This document shows, piece after piece, positions 8,383 to 17,234 of a stretch of 47,146 nt of DNA. Location of the stretch: positions 1-47,146 of the forward strand of contig LCAH01000005.1 in assembly GCA_000996355.1 (NCBI GenBank), in the 5' to 3' direction. The notes under the pieces are model-generated. The model was not told the origin of the DNA. It made no database searches and saw only the letters and a list, made by a program, of their open reading frames with translations. The position numbers and the translations under genes are program-made. The DNA comes from Candidatus Uhrbacteria bacterium GW2011_GWC2_41_11. GTDB taxonomy: Bacteria; Patescibacteriota; Patescibacteriia; UBA9934; GWF2-40-263. How positions within the stretch are numbered: position 1 is the stretch's first letter; every line of letters starts with the position of its first letter.

Positions 8383-9704
8383 TTTTTCTTAACAAAACTT
8401 TTTCCCCGTAATTCTCGATGATATTTGATAGCAAAACGATGGGCTTCATCACGAGCTTGTTGGAACATCTGTTTTCCTCGCTCAACAACCTGAGCTAATG
8501 CTAAATTTCTCGAATCAAAAACGAGACGATCTTGTTTGCGATCAAATCCTTTAGCCAAACCAACAAGAGGAATCTGAACATCAAATTGATTCAATACATC
8601 TTGCACTTTACCCACCTGTCCTTCCCCGCCATCAATAACCATAAGCACAGGAAGTGGCCATGTATCAGGAAACTGTTTTACTCGCGCAAGACGTCGACGC
8701 AAAACTTCTTCCATCATTGCCACATCATTTGAACCTTGAACGGTTTTAATTTTGAATTTTCGATATTCTTTTTTTGCAGGTTTTCCATCTAAAAACACAA
8801 CCATGGATCCTACCGCAGATGTGCCGGAAATATTACTAATGTCATAACACTCAATACGACCATTCAGATCAATTCCTTCTTTTTGTTCAATTTTCGCAAA
8901 AGGAAGATCAGCATCTTCTTTCATCACAAGCGCAACATCTTGAATATGTTCAAGGGCAAAAAGATTGTTGCGTAGTTTTGCTGCTTGTTCGAAACGATGA
9001 AGACGTGCTTCATGCTCCATTTCTTTTTTGATTTCTCGCATGAGTTCTGTTTTCCTTCCTTCAAAAAATAAAATGAGTTGTCGAATGATTCGATGATATT
9101 CTTTTGCCGTAATCGCTCCCGTGCATACACCTGGACATTTTTTAATATGCACATTGAAACAGGCTTTTCGTTTTCCTGTTACTTCGGGCGGCTGACAGAT
9201 ACTCCACGGAATCATTTTTCGAATGAGATCAAGCGCACGACGCAAAGCCTGAGCACTTGTATAAGGACCAAATACAGCCAAAAAATGCTTTTTTGCCACA
9301 GGAGAAAGTTTGCGTTCAAATGGATTGATATGAAGACGCTCGAGTTCAAGACCACGCATCAAAAGCGGACGCGGATACGCTTCGTTTGTGATCACAAGAT
9401 ACAAAAATGTTTTATCGTCACGTTGCAGAATATTATATTTTGGACGTTTGGCTTTAATTTGATTTGCCTCAAGCACAAGCGCTTCAATCACGGTTCCTGT
9501 TTGCACATAATCAATACGAGCAATATTTGAAACCATATCTGCAATCCGATTATCATGTGCCTTTGTAAAATACGAACCAACTCGCTTTTTGAGTGAGGTT
9601 GCTTTTCCAACATACAGAAGTTCTCCGGACATGTCGTAATAAAAATAGACACCGGGGCTGTCTGGAAGTTCTTTATTTTTTATTGTGATGTGTGAAGGGA
9701 TCAT
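8379..9704 (-). CDS. uvrC: Excinuclease ABC subunit C, short form
   Basis: 441 aa against about 600 in E. coli. The N-terminal GIY-YIG nuclease domain is clear (DSPGVYFYYDMSGELLYVGKATSLKKRVGSYF), followed by the Cys-bearing linker, a UVR motif (ARLHRFEQAAKLRNNLFALE) that contacts UvrB, and the RNase H-like 5'-incision domain (IECYDISNISGTSAVGSMVVF...VIDGGEGQ...RDEAHRFAI.YHR). The protein stops about 15 residues after that domain, so the C-terminal helix-hairpin-helix DNA-binding pair is missing. It makes both incisions flanking bulky DNA lesions together with UvrA/UvrB. No uvrA or uvrB is in the window. Confidence 0.95.
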   Translation of the reverse strand: MIPSHITIKNKELPDSPGVYFYYDMSGELLYVGKATSLKKRVGSYFTKAHDNRIADMVSNIARIDYVQTGTVIEALVLEANQIKAKRPKYNILQRDDKTFLYLVITNEAYPRPLLMRGLELERLHINPFERKLSPVAKKHFLAVFGPYTSAQALRRALDLIRKMIPWSICQPPEVTGKRKACFNVHIKKCPGVCTGAITAKEYHRIIRQLILFFEGRKTELMREIKKEMEHEARLHRFEQAAKLRNNLFALEHIQDVALVMKEDADLPFAKIEQKEGIDLNGRIECYDISNISGTSAVGSMVVFLDGKPAKKEYRKFKIKTVQGSNDVAMMEEVLRRRLARVKQFPDTWPLPVLMVIDGGEGQVGKVQDVLNQFDVQIPLVGLAKGFDRKQDRLVFDSRNLALAQVVERGKQMFQQARDEAHRFAIKYHRELRGKSFVKKN

Positions 9705-9722
9705 GGTGTGTTTGGTTGGTTT

Positions 9723-9758
9723 GTAGAAAATGTAGAAGGCGTTGAAAGTGTAAAATAT
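9723..9758. repeat. Four-unit 9-nt periodic sequence (left arm of inverted pair)
   Basis: Four perfect-period units of the form GT(A/T)(G/A)AANNN: GTAGAAAAT, GTAGAAGGC, GTTGAAAGT, GTAAAATAT. A similar array lies in opposite orientation at 10791-10835. It sits in the uvrC leader. Confidence 0.55.
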
Positions 9759-9924
9759 ATTAAATTGGTTTTAGCATTTTTTTAACAAAGTGAAAATGTT
9801 GTTGATTCAAAATATGGGGCTCTGCCCCAACATCCCCGACCAATTTTCTTGTGCTTGCCCAAAAAAAATGGGTGAAAAGAAAGGGCATCCCCGAAGGATT
9901 TGGAGGAAATAGATCGAATTCAAA

Positions 9925-9953
9925 ACGGACGGAAGTAGAACACTTCCGTCCGT
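9925..9953 (-). terminator. Strong hairpin terminator after the 241-aa orphan gene
   Basis: Perfect 12-bp inverted repeat ACGGACGGAAGT / ACTTCCGTCCGT with a 5-nt loop, lying 18 nt after the stop of the minus-strand gene at 9971. The T-tract is short (TTTTG), so efficiency is uncertain. Confidence 0.7.
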
Positions 9954-9970
9954 CTGAGACCCGCCAGCTG

Positions 9971-10696
9971 TTACCCAAACAGCGGAGCGGGGATGTCGGT
10001 CTGGGTGCCTGTTTCGGTCGGTGTCGCGGTCGTGACCTCCTCCTCTTCCGGTTCTTCCGGTCTGGTCAGATCTTCGACCTTGTAGGTCATCCGACCTTTT
10101 TCCTGGACCACGACCAAACTGCGCCTCCAGGGGTTCTTTTTCCCTGGCTTAGCTCCGACGAAGAGGACAATCGAGTCCAGACGGCGAACCTTGCCATCTT
10201 GTCCGGTCGTCTCATTGAGATAGACCGATCCATTGTTGAATCGGTAACCCATGAGAACTTCCTGGACAGCAGAAGGCATTGCCTCCGTAACAGGTGTCTC
10301 AGCTTCAGCAACCTCCGCAACAGGTCGCCGGCTGAACACCAGCACATTGACCGGCTTGCCTTGCCAATCATAGTACCAATGTCCGTCAGTATAAACATAA
10401 CTGGCCTCGAGAATGGCCAATATTGTCGGAGCCGGGAAAAGTTTCTCTTCGCGCTTGATGATCTCCACCCCGCGTTTCTGAGACACCTTTTCACCTTCCG
10501 ACGATTCGATCTGTCGGAGACCAGGGATGCTTCCGGTCAGATAAATCTGAACCAGAATCACTTCGGGCTCGGAGTATCGGCCCAAGAGCCCCTTCTTCTT
10601 CAGAGAGGTAGCTTCCTGTTTCTGAGGTGTGGCCTGACCGCTCTGGCCAGAAAACTTCTCTTGCAGACCCTTTACAAACTGAGAAAGCTCAGTCAT
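9971..10696 (-). CDS. Orphan hypothetical protein, 241 aa
   Basis: I do not recognise a family. The N-terminus is Gln/Lys-rich and probably disordered (KGLQEKFSGQSGQATPQKQEATSLKKK), the centre looks like a compact alpha/beta domain (EVILVQIYLTGSIPGLRQIES..., SIVLFVGAKPGKKNPWRRSLVVVQEKGRMTYKVEDL), and the C-terminal tail is acidic and Thr/Pro-rich (PEEPEEEEVTTATPTETGTQ). No signal peptide or membrane segment. It has SD TAGGAGG before ATG 10696, its own promoter at 10875-10903 and its own terminator. Codon use is visibly GC-richer than in the neighbours. Confidence 0.75.
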   Translation of the reverse strand: MTELSQFVKGLQEKFSGQSGQATPQKQEATSLKKKGLLGRYSEPEVILVQIYLTGSIPGLRQIESSEGEKVSQKRGVEIIKREEKLFPAPTILAILEASYVYTDGHWYYDWQGKPVNVLVFSRRPVAEVAEAETPVTEAMPSAVQEVLMGYRFNNGSVYLNETTGQDGKVRRLDSIVLFVGAKPGKKNPWRRSLVVVQEKGRMTYKVEDLTRPEEPEEEEVTTATPTETGTQTDIPAPLFG

Positions 10697-10790
10697 GAAA
10701 CCTCCTATTGCATTGTTTTTGGAGCCACATTCGACTCCCTGTGAACCAAAAAGAACCTACCAGACAAAATCGTATCTAAACTGAATTTTT

Positions 10791-10835
10791 ATATCTTTCA
10801 CTTTCTACGACTTCTACGTTTTGTACATCTTTTAC
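10791..10835. repeat. Five-unit 9-nt periodic sequence (right arm of inverted pair)
   Basis: Read on the minus strand: GTAAAAGAT, GTACAAAAC, GTAGAAGTC, GTAGAAAGT, GAAAGATAT. It lies in the about 170-nt leader of the 241-aa gene and mirrors the array at 9723-9758. Confidence 0.55.
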
Positions 10836-10874
10836 ATTCAATTCAAACACGATTCTGTCTGTTTTACACTTATA

Positions 10875-10903
10875 AATATACCAGAAAATTAAACCTTTGT
10901 CAA
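10875..10903 (-). promoter_or_regulatory. Sigma70-type promoter with extended -10 for the 241-aa gene
   Basis: Minus strand TTGACA, 17-nt spacer ending TGG, TATATT. The predicted start near 10868 gives a leader of about 170 nt. Confidence 0.8.
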
Positions 10904-10911
10904 GAGTTTAT

Positions 10912-10939
10912 AACAAAAATCCACCTTTTTCAGGTGGAT
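10912..10939 (-). terminator. Rho-independent terminator of the 215-aa gene
   Basis: Hairpin ATCCACCT / AGGTGGAT (10919-10926 / 10932-10939) followed on the minus strand by TTTTTG; 10 nt after the stop at 10950. Confidence 0.75.
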
Positions 10940-10949
10940 ACGTTGAATT

Positions 10950-11597
10950 TCAGTTCAAGAGTGTACCAGGTGAAATAGGTGGAAGCGGCTCCGTTTCTTG
11001 TTCAAAAAACAAATAACTCATGGCAATGGTTTGTGCAGGCATTCCACTTACACGAACCAATGGATGATCATTTTGTTTCGGAACAAACAGGCGATTTTCA
11101 ATGATTTCTTCATACAAAATCCTTTCACGAGGATCAAAAAGATTTTGACACTCTTCAAACACTTCCAGACCCTGATCTTTATTATGAAACACATAAAGAC
11201 CAAAATCTTCCTTTTTTCGCTTCACAACAAATAATGCATGAGAATCCGTTCCATCCTCAAAGATAAGGAACGATACAACCCCTGACGCAACAAAGTTTTG
11301 AATAGGCACGGGTTGTTTCTCTGCAATAGCAAAAAAATACTTTTGAAGCCAAAGACAGCATATTTGAGCTGCTGCCTGTTTTATTTCTATAACCTTTTGT
11401 TCAGAAGTCTTTGGAATGTTCTTTTCAACAAAAACATCGTAGATGAACTCAAGAGACGAAAATGATATTCCAAATTTCTTGAAAATATCCTCGGCTTGTT
11501 CAAAGGAATACAGAATAAAAAGAGAGATCTGTGTCTCATTTCTTATTCCAAGAATGACTTGACTTCCTTGAACCAGCATCACTTCGATTTTAACCAT
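10950..11597 (-). CDS. Hypothetical protein, 215 aa
   Basis: Family not recognised. The track places the start at 11726, but ATG 11597 (MVKIEVMLVQGSQVILG) has a near-perfect SD (TTTTGGAGG, 7 nt upstream) and the upstream part overlaps the previous gene, so I use 11597. The protein is a soluble alpha/beta chain rich in aromatic and hydrophobic residues, with ILGIRNETQISLFILYSF near the N-terminus and VVSFLIFEDGTDSHALFVVKRKKEDFGLYVFHNKD in the middle. It ends in a Pro-rich tail (PLPPISPGTLLN). No signal peptide or obvious catalytic motif. Confidence 0.7.
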   Translation of the reverse strand: MVKIEVMLVQGSQVILGIRNETQISLFILYSFEQAEDIFKKFGISFSSLEFIYDVFVEKNIPKTSEQKVIEIKQAAAQICCLWLQKYFFAIAEKQPVPIQNFVASGVVSFLIFEDGTDSHALFVVKRKKEDFGLYVFHNKDQGLEVFEECQNLFDPRERILYEEIIENRLFVPKQNDHPLVRVSGMPAQTIAMSYLFFEQETEPLPPISPGTLLN

Positions 11598-11662
11598 GAT
11601 ATGCCTCCAAAAAAGAGGTTGAAAAAGACCTGAATAGGTTTTATCCTTTTCTCTAAAAAAGG

Positions 11663-12166
11663 TCAACGGCGGTATAAGAACAGGTCGCATTTCCCTTCTT
11701 TGTGATCCACTATGGTTGGTTCCCATTCAGGAATGGGCCAAACATAGGAAATAACTCGAGCTCCAGGCTTTAATTCAGCTTCAAATTTTGCCCGAATTCT
11801 TTGATAGGCTTCAGGCATGAGAAACAAATAGACAATATCTGCATCGCGCAAATGAACATGAAATAAATTCGCGAGCTTGATTTGTGTATTTGTTTTGCTT
11901 AATTTTGCACGTAAAAAAGCAACTCCTGCTTGAAGCAAAGACAATTCAACTCCAATCCCTTTTACTCCATATCGCTTTGCTGCAGCGACAACCACACGAC
12001 CATCTCCACACCCAAGCTCATATAATTTTTCTCCAGGTTTTGGTTGAGCGAGCTGAAGCAAACGATCAATGTCCCATCGACGCGTTGGCACCCACGGAGC
12101 TGCAGACAGTGCCGCATAGGCGGCAGAAAAAGTGAGAATCAAAAAAAGAAAAAAAATCCATGACAT
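11663..12166 (-). CDS. Membrane-anchored class I methyltransferase, FAM173/ATPSCKMT-like (copy A)
   Basis: 167 aa. Residues 1-20 form one membrane helix (WIFFLFLILTFSAAYAAL), followed by APWVPTRRWDIDRLL, then the SAM site YELGCGDGRVVVAAAKRYGVKGIGVELS, DADIVYLFLMPEAYQRIRAKFEAELKPGARVISYVWPIPEW. The order (PxVPTP-like entry, GCGDGR, GxELS, LxxK/LxPGxRVIS..W) matches the FAM173 lysine methyltransferases of eukaryotes, which modify membrane proteins such as ATP synthase subunit c. The target here is unknown. A paralogue lies at 18824-19378 and shares PWVPTR. Confidence 0.72.
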   Translation of the reverse strand: MSWIFFLFLILTFSAAYAALSAAPWVPTRRWDIDRLLQLAQPKPGEKLYELGCGDGRVVVAAAKRYGVKGIGVELSLLQAGVAFLRAKLSKTNTQIKLANLFHVHLRDADIVYLFLMPEAYQRIRAKFEAELKPGARVISYVWPIPEWEPTIVDHKEGKCDLFLYRR

Positions 12167-12197
12167 ATCTCGGACATCATACCTGTCTCAACAATGG

Positions 12198-12226
12198 TTG
12201 TACATTGAGTAAATATCTTTTATACT
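12198..12226 (+). promoter_or_regulatory. tRNA-Pro promoter
   Basis: TTGTAC, 17-nt spacer, TATACT; the tRNA body begins 10 nt after the -10 box. Confidence 0.7.
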
Positions 12227-12236
12227 CTCAATGCTT

Positions 12237-12312
<76 letters not shown>

Positions 12313-12387
12313 TTCGACTCGGTTTGTCTTATTACAAAACAAACCTCGCTCATGGTCTGTGACCAACACATCGAATCAAAATAGATT

Positions 12388-12431
12388 AAAAATCGCTTTA
12401 TGAGATTTGAAAATCGTAAAGCGATTTTTGT
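12388..12431 (+). terminator. Rho-independent terminator after tRNA-Pro
   Basis: Inverted repeat AAAAATCGCTTTA / TAAAGCGATTTTT (12388-12400 / 12417-12429) followed by GTTTTT. Confidence 0.8.
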
Positions 12432-12456
12432 TTTTAAAACAAAATGTTACAAATAT

Positions 12457-12485
12457 TTGACAAATTATAAAAAAAATAATACTAT
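12457..12485 (+). promoter_or_regulatory. Promoter of the 280-aa orphan gene
   Basis: Perfect -35 TTGACA, 17-nt spacer, TACTAT. Confidence 0.75.
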
Positions 12486-12531
12486 TTTACCCAGTTCGTT
12501 GAAATTTCTGACCACTGAACTAGGAGAAGAA

Positions 12532-13374
12532 ATGTTTGTATTATCAGTAAAAAAATTGAGTGGTAAGGTCGTTGTATCCGGCAACGCGACAATCTCTGTC
12601 AAAGAAACAAAAGATGGAAAGGTATACTTCTGCGAAGAACCTTTTGCCATCATTGATTTCGATCAAACGACCGGAGATGCAATGATCCTTGCCCAAGGGG
12701 TCCGTCAAGGACCGGACGTGATTGACCAGGCGATAGGTCTTCTACGCCAACACGGCATTAAGGTCAACTTTGAAAAGCCGACCGAAATTGCACGTGTCTA
12801 TCGTCACGGCATCCGAGAAGGAAACCGACCTTGGGATATCCTCAACTGGCTTGTCCAGATCGGGTGTATTCTCCACGACGTCCGACTCTCTCCCGGATTT
12901 GGAGTCCCAAGAAAATTCGGAGACGGGCAATACACCTTCGATTTCTGCCTCGATCTTGCCGGAGGGAATTCGGAAGAGTATGGGATGCTCGACCTGAGCG
13001 ATTGGGGAAATGTATATCTCACTCCCGATGGTCCTTTCGTCTGGGAAGGAAGGAACCAAAGAGTGGGATATAATGATAGTTGGGACGATAATTGGGAGCG
13101 AGGAATGTTCGTTTCGACTTCCGCTCTTTTCCATTACCAAACGGAAGATGACAAGTTCGGGGCTAATCCGAGAAACGAGGAGGAACGGGTGATCCGTTAT
13201 CTCCATGGATTTCTCCTTCAACCGTCCTATCAGGATGATTCCGTCCAGACCGAATCGAACGAACAGGATGACCGGTTCGAGACGGACGGAGGTGAATGGA
13301 AGGAAAATGAAAAAGTCGAGGGGTCATATGACGAGTCTGATGACCTTCCTCGATTTACTCCGATGGGACGATGA
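12532..13374 (+). CDS. Orphan hypothetical protein, 280 aa
   Basis: Family not recognised. The track starts at 12400, inside a terminator and upstream of the promoter; ATG 12532 follows SD TAGGAGAAGAA and is the better start. The N-terminal 60 residues look like a small beta domain (MFVLSVKKLSGKVVVSGNAT...GKVYFCEEPFAIIDFDQ). The middle is Gly/Trp/Asp-rich (DNWERGMFVSTSALFHYQ), and residues about 235-280 are an acidic, low-complexity tail. No signal peptide or membrane segment. Codons are clearly GC-richer than in neighbours. Own promoter and terminator: an isolated transcription unit. Confidence 0.75.
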   Translation: MFVLSVKKLSGKVVVSGNATISVKETKDGKVYFCEEPFAIIDFDQTTGDAMILAQGVRQGPDVIDQAIGLLRQHGIKVNFEKPTEIARVYRHGIREGNRPWDILNWLVQIGCILHDVRLSPGFGVPRKFGDGQYTFDFCLDLAGGNSEEYGMLDLSDWGNVYLTPDGPFVWEGRNQRVGYNDSWDDNWERGMFVSTSALFHYQTEDDKFGANPRNEEERVIRYLHGFLLQPSYQDDSVQTESNEQDDRFETDGGEWKENEKVEGSYDESDDLPRFTPMGR

Positions 13375-13380
13375 AATTAT

Positions 13381-13425
13381 CCGGATCCTTGTGCAACGCA
13401 TGCACAGGATCCGATTTTTGTTTTT
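13381..13425 (+). terminator. Rho-independent terminator of the 280-aa gene
   Basis: Stem CGGATCC-T-TGTGC / GCACAGGATCCG (13382-13394 / 13402-13413, one bulge) followed by ATTTTTGTTTTT. Confidence 0.85.
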
Positions 13426-14002
13426 ACCAATCCAACCCTTCGCGGGCATTTATTCCCGCGTAAAAATAATGCTTGACCATACGCACATCTGTAATGAGAT
13501 GAGCACGATCAAGAAACGCTTCGGGCGCATGGCGACCTGTAAGAATAATTTCAATGTGTTCTGGTTTGTGATCCAAAAGTGCGCACACATCTTCTATGGA
13601 AATCATGCCAAGATGTGCGGTTGAATTTATTTCATCCAGAATCACAAGATCATGCAGACCATCATGCAAAAAACTTTGAGTCTGCTCTAACCCCTTTTTT
13701 GCCTCGTCTTGATCTTCTTGTGTAAGAGAAAAATCAAAACGACCTGTATGGGGATCAATACGATCGCGACCAGTGGCAACAAAATCAATAGATCCACTGA
13801 AACACTCCTTCAACGTCTTGCGCTCTGAATAATGGGAACCGCCTTTATCAAAATAAACAATAGCGACACGTTTCCCTGCCCCAACAGCACGAACAGCTTC
13901 TCCAAGCGCAGCCGTTGTTTTTCCTTTTCCATCACCGGTGAAAATTTGGATGAGACCGTTTGTGGGAGGTATAGGATTAACTACACCCAGAGGTTGAACC
14001 AC
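13424..14002 (-). CDS. btuR: Cob(I)yrinic acid a,c-diamide adenosyltransferase (CobA/CobO/BtuR type)
   Basis: 192 aa, full family length. P-loop GDGKGKTT at residues 23-30 in LIQIFTGDGKGKTTAALGEAVRAVG, Walker-B-like DLVILDEINSTAHLGMI, ILTGRHAPEAFLDRAHLITDVRMVKHYFYAGINAREGLDW matches the family C-terminus. It transfers adenosyl from ATP to cob(I)alamin, making adenosylcobalamin, the cofactor of the class II RNR encoded just upstream. Its start (GTG 14002) overlaps the nrdJ end by 26 nt, implying translational coupling. No other cobalamin genes are in the window, so this probably supports salvage. Confidence 0.94.
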   Translation of the reverse strand: MVQPLGVVNPIPPTNGLIQIFTGDGKGKTTAALGEAVRAVGAGKRVAIVYFDKGGSHYSERKTLKECFSGSIDFVATGRDRIDPHTGRFDFSLTQEDQDEAKKGLEQTQSFLHDGLHDLVILDEINSTAHLGMISIEDVCALLDHKPEHIEIILTGRHAPEAFLDRAHLITDVRMVKHYFYAGINAREGLDW

Positions 14003-17000
14003 AATTCAAACACTTATAACACGCCGCATTGCGAACCATAATGGATCCGCAAAGGGTGCAAGCCGGAGCATCGGCTTGGTTATCAAATGTCGCTGTATGT
14101 GTTGCGGCAGCTGGAGCGGGTTGATTTGACGCAAATAAACTGGTTTGTGAAACAGATGTTGTTGACGGCGCTTCAGCCGCGGATTCGCTTTCAACTGTTG
14201 GAGTCGAAACAATCAATACTTCTTGTGTTTCATCTAATCCGTTTACTCCAACAATTCGTTGCTCTTCCGGAGTCAAAAACTTTAATGCAATCCATCGGAA
14301 AATATAGTCCACGATGGATTTCGCAATACGAATATGCGGATTGTTTGTATATCCGGAAGGTTCAAAACGGACATGCACGAATTTATTCACCAATACTCGA
14401 AGAGGAACACCATATTGAAGTCCAATCGAAACAGCCGTTGAAAAACTATCCATGAGACCACTCATCACAGTTCCACTCTTTGCCATGCGTACAAATAGTT
14501 CTCCGGGAGTCCCGTCATCATATAAACCAACCGTCAAATATCCTTCATGTCCTCCAACCGCAAACTTATGCGTAATAGATCGGCGTTCATCTGCTAATCG
14601 ACGACGTAATGGTTTGGTTGTTGTTTCCCTGCCATCTCCAACAATTTCCACTTTTTCTTTTTTTCCTTCTTCTTTTTTGGATTGGTCTTTTTCACGAGAA
14701 GTTGTAAGAGCTTGTTGACGTTTCGAGCCATCACGATACACAGCAATAGCTTTGAGACCTAATTTCCAGCCTTCCATAAACACATTGGCAATATCCGCCG
14801 GGGTTGCTTCATTTGGCATGTTGACTGTTTTGGAAATCGCTCCAGAAATAAACGGCTGAACCGCTGCCATCATACGCAAATGACCCATGTAATGAATTGA
14901 GCGTGTCCCATTTGTTGCTTTAAATGCACAATCAAAAATTCCAAGATGTTCTTCACGAATATATGGAGCTCCTTCAATGGTGTCTTTTTCATCAATAAAA
15001 TGAAGGATATCTTTTTGTTCCTGATCAGAATATCCGAGGCGCTGCAATGCCTCTGGAATCGTCTGATTCACTATTTTCATCATGCCACCACCCACAAGCC
15101 ACTTGTATTTTACCAGAGCAATATCAGGCTCGATACCGGTCGTATCGCAATCCATAAAAAAGGCAATGGTTCCGGTCGGAGCCAAAACCGAAATTTGCGC
15201 ATTACGCAATCCGGAACGCATAGTGGCATCTACGACATTATTCCATGCAGTGCGCGCTTCGGATAAAAGATCTGTAGGCACACCTTTTGCTGGAATTTGA
15301 AATGTGGCCTGACGATGCATGCGCATCACATTTGTACATGGTTCGACATTTTGTCTGAACCCTACAAATGGTTCCATTTTTTCAGCAATCCGTGCAGACT
15401 GTTCATAACAAATACCACTTTGTAAGGAGCTCATCGCAGCTGCAAGATTTCGACCTTCATCAGAATCATATGCAAGTCCACGACTCATAAGGAGTGCTCC
15501 AAGATTTGCATATCCAATACCGAGTGGTCGATAATCAAGACTATTTTGTTCAATGGCTGGGGTTGGATAACTCGAATGGCCCACGATAATATCCATGGCT
15601 GTGATAATGATCTGGTTGGCTTTTTTGAATGCTTCTGTATCAAATTCCATAACACCATTCACTTCTTTTCTAAATTTCATCAGGTTCAAGGAAGCAAGAT
15701 TACAAGCACTGTCATCTAAAAACATGTATTCACTGCATGGATTTGATGCATTGATACGATCCGTATTTTTACAAGTGTGCCATCGATTGATGGTTGTATC
15801 GTACTGGATCCCAGGATCTCCACACTGCCAGGTCGCTTGAGCCATCTTATTTATAAGATCACGAGCTGAATAAGAAACACTCGCATTTCCTGTTTTTACT
15901 TCTCGTGTCACCCATTCTTTTCCATCCACGACCGCTTGCATGAAATCATCTGTTACACGAACAGAATTGTTTGCATTTTGAAAATAAATTGAAGCATATG
16001 CCGGACCATCAATCGACCCATCATATCCTTGATCCATAAGCGCCCAGGCCTTTTTTTCTTCCTCAGCTTTACAGGTAATAAAATCTTCAATATCAGGATG
16101 ATCAACATTCAAAATCACCATTTTTGCCGCACGTCGAGTTTTTCCTCCGCTTTTGATCACACCCGCAAACGCATCCAACCCTTTCATAAACGAAACAGGT
16201 CCGGATGCCCGACCGTTGGAACCGGCAAGGTATTCTCTCGATGAACGCAAATTCGAAAGATTAGATCCTGTTCCTGATCCGCCTTTAAACAACATGCCTT
16301 CTGTCACCGCAAGATTCAAAATAGAACGCATGTCATCCTGAACAGAATTAATAAAACAGGCAGAACATTGCGGCTCAAGATTCACTCCGACATTAAACCA
16401 AACAGGCGAATTAAAAGCTGCCATTTGGTTTACAAGAATATAAGTCAATTCCGCTTCAAAAATATCCGCATCTTCAACTGTTTGAAAATAGCCACTCAGA
16501 CGCCCCCAATTCGCCATGGTAAGAGCCACGCGATCAATTAACTGCTTAATGGAATTTTCTCGATCCGGTTTTCCAATCTGACCGCGAAAATATTTAGATA
16601 CGACAATATTTGTGGCTGTCTGTGACCACGAAATTGGAACTTCAACGCCAAGTTGTTCAAAAACAACTTTCCCTTTTTCATTTGTAATACGTGCATCACG
16701 ACGCTCCCAGGCCATCAGTTCATATGGATGAACACCTCGTTTGGTAAAAAATCGTTCAACAGTAATTCCTTGTCCATATTGGGGCTCTGAATTCCGTTCA
16801 GTAGAAATCTGTGTGCGATATGCCATGTATTTTTTTGCTACGTGCACTAAATTATGATCAATGAGTGTAAGATTCACTATTTCTCGAATATCATTAGTGG
16901 ACGGAACTGTGTGACCATCAAACGATTTTTGAATACGCGATACAACCTGAGTCAACACTTTTTGAAGAAGACGTTCATTATCCAAACCTGCAGCAGAAAA

Positions 17001-17168
17001 AATCTTGGCAAGAGATCGACGTAATTTTTCCGGCTGAAACGTTTCAGAAATTCCATCACGTTTTTCAACGGCTCTTACGGATGTCATATAATTCCAGACA
17101 GAATCCCCGATTCCAACCGTAGAAACAGGACGAATTTTTTCTTCAAAACGAGAAACGGAATCCGACAT
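13977..17168 (-). CDS. nrdJ: Adenosylcobalamin-dependent (class II) ribonucleotide reductase
   Basis: 1,063 aa. An ATP-cone at residues about 31-118 (VRAVEKRDGISETFQPEKLRRSL...AYRTQ) gives allosteric control. The barrel carries FNSPVWFNVG, QCSACF (C268/C271), the catalytic NPCSE loop (C478, E480), ACNLASLNL (C489) and LAPTGTIAFFMDCDTTGIEPDIALVKYK. A Pro/Ala/Thr-rich linker leads to a C-terminal zinc ribbon (CTLCG...CYKCLNCGSTSGCS), the usual thiol-relay tail. It reduces ribonucleotides to deoxyribonucleotides without oxygen. No SD is visible at ATG 17168. The promoter region has two NrdR-box-like palindromes. Confidence 0.96.
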   Translation of the reverse strand: MSDSVSRFEEKIRPVSTVGIGDSVWNYMTSVRAVEKRDGISETFQPEKLRRSLAKIFSAAGLDNERLLQKVLTQVVSRIQKSFDGHTVPSTNDIREIVNLTLIDHNLVHVAKKYMAYRTQISTERNSEPQYGQGITVERFFTKRGVHPYELMAWERRDARITNEKGKVVFEQLGVEVPISWSQTATNIVVSKYFRGQIGKPDRENSIKQLIDRVALTMANWGRLSGYFQTVEDADIFEAELTYILVNQMAAFNSPVWFNVGVNLEPQCSACFINSVQDDMRSILNLAVTEGMLFKGGSGTGSNLSNLRSSREYLAGSNGRASGPVSFMKGLDAFAGVIKSGGKTRRAAKMVILNVDHPDIEDFITCKAEEEKKAWALMDQGYDGSIDGPAYASIYFQNANNSVRVTDDFMQAVVDGKEWVTREVKTGNASVSYSARDLINKMAQATWQCGDPGIQYDTTINRWHTCKNTDRINASNPCSEYMFLDDSACNLASLNLMKFRKEVNGVMEFDTEAFKKANQIIITAMDIIVGHSSYPTPAIEQNSLDYRPLGIGYANLGALLMSRGLAYDSDEGRNLAAAMSSLQSGICYEQSARIAEKMEPFVGFRQNVEPCTNVMRMHRQATFQIPAKGVPTDLLSEARTAWNNVVDATMRSGLRNAQISVLAPTGTIAFFMDCDTTGIEPDIALVKYKWLVGGGMMKIVNQTIPEALQRLGYSDQEQKDILHFIDEKDTIEGAPYIREEHLGIFDCAFKATNGTRSIHYMGHLRMMAAVQPFISGAISKTVNMPNEATPADIANVFMEGWKLGLKAIAVYRDGSKRQQALTTSREKDQSKKEEGKKEKVEIVGDGRETTTKPLRRRLADERRSITHKFAVGGHEGYLTVGLYDDGTPGELFVRMAKSGTVMSGLMDSFSTAVSIGLQYGVPLRVLVNKFVHVRFEPSGYTNNPHIRIAKSIVDYIFRWIALKFLTPEEQRIVGVNGLDETQEVLIVSTPTVESESAAEAPSTTSVSQTSLFASNQPAPAAATHTATFDNQADAPACTLCGSIMVRNAACYKCLNCGSTSGCS

Positions 17169-17209
17169 AAAAAATCACAAAATGAGAATGAAACGTCTTT
17201 TTCACAACA

Positions 17210-17225
17210 ACACAAGATGTTGTGG
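17210..17225. promoter_or_regulatory. NrdR box 1 (proximal)
   Basis: ACACAAGATGTTGTGG matches the NrdR consensus ACACWATATNTWGTGT at 14 of 16 positions, as compared by eye. It lies just downstream of the predicted start point. Confidence 0.75.
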
Positions 17226-17234
17226 TACTTTATT

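Noticed and set aside
9815-9827. GGGGCTCTGCCCC hairpin after the uvrC start region
   Set aside because: A 4-bp stem, single copy in the window; too little to call a REP element or terminator.
11598-11726. 43-residue extension of the hypothetical protein at 10950
   Set aside because: It overlaps the methyltransferase gene and lacks an SD, whereas ATG 11597 has a strong one.
13977-17168. Cobalamin riboswitch upstream of nrdJ
   Set aside because: The upstream region (17169-17371) lacks the B12-box-like sequence; the NrdR-like palindromes explain the regulation better.
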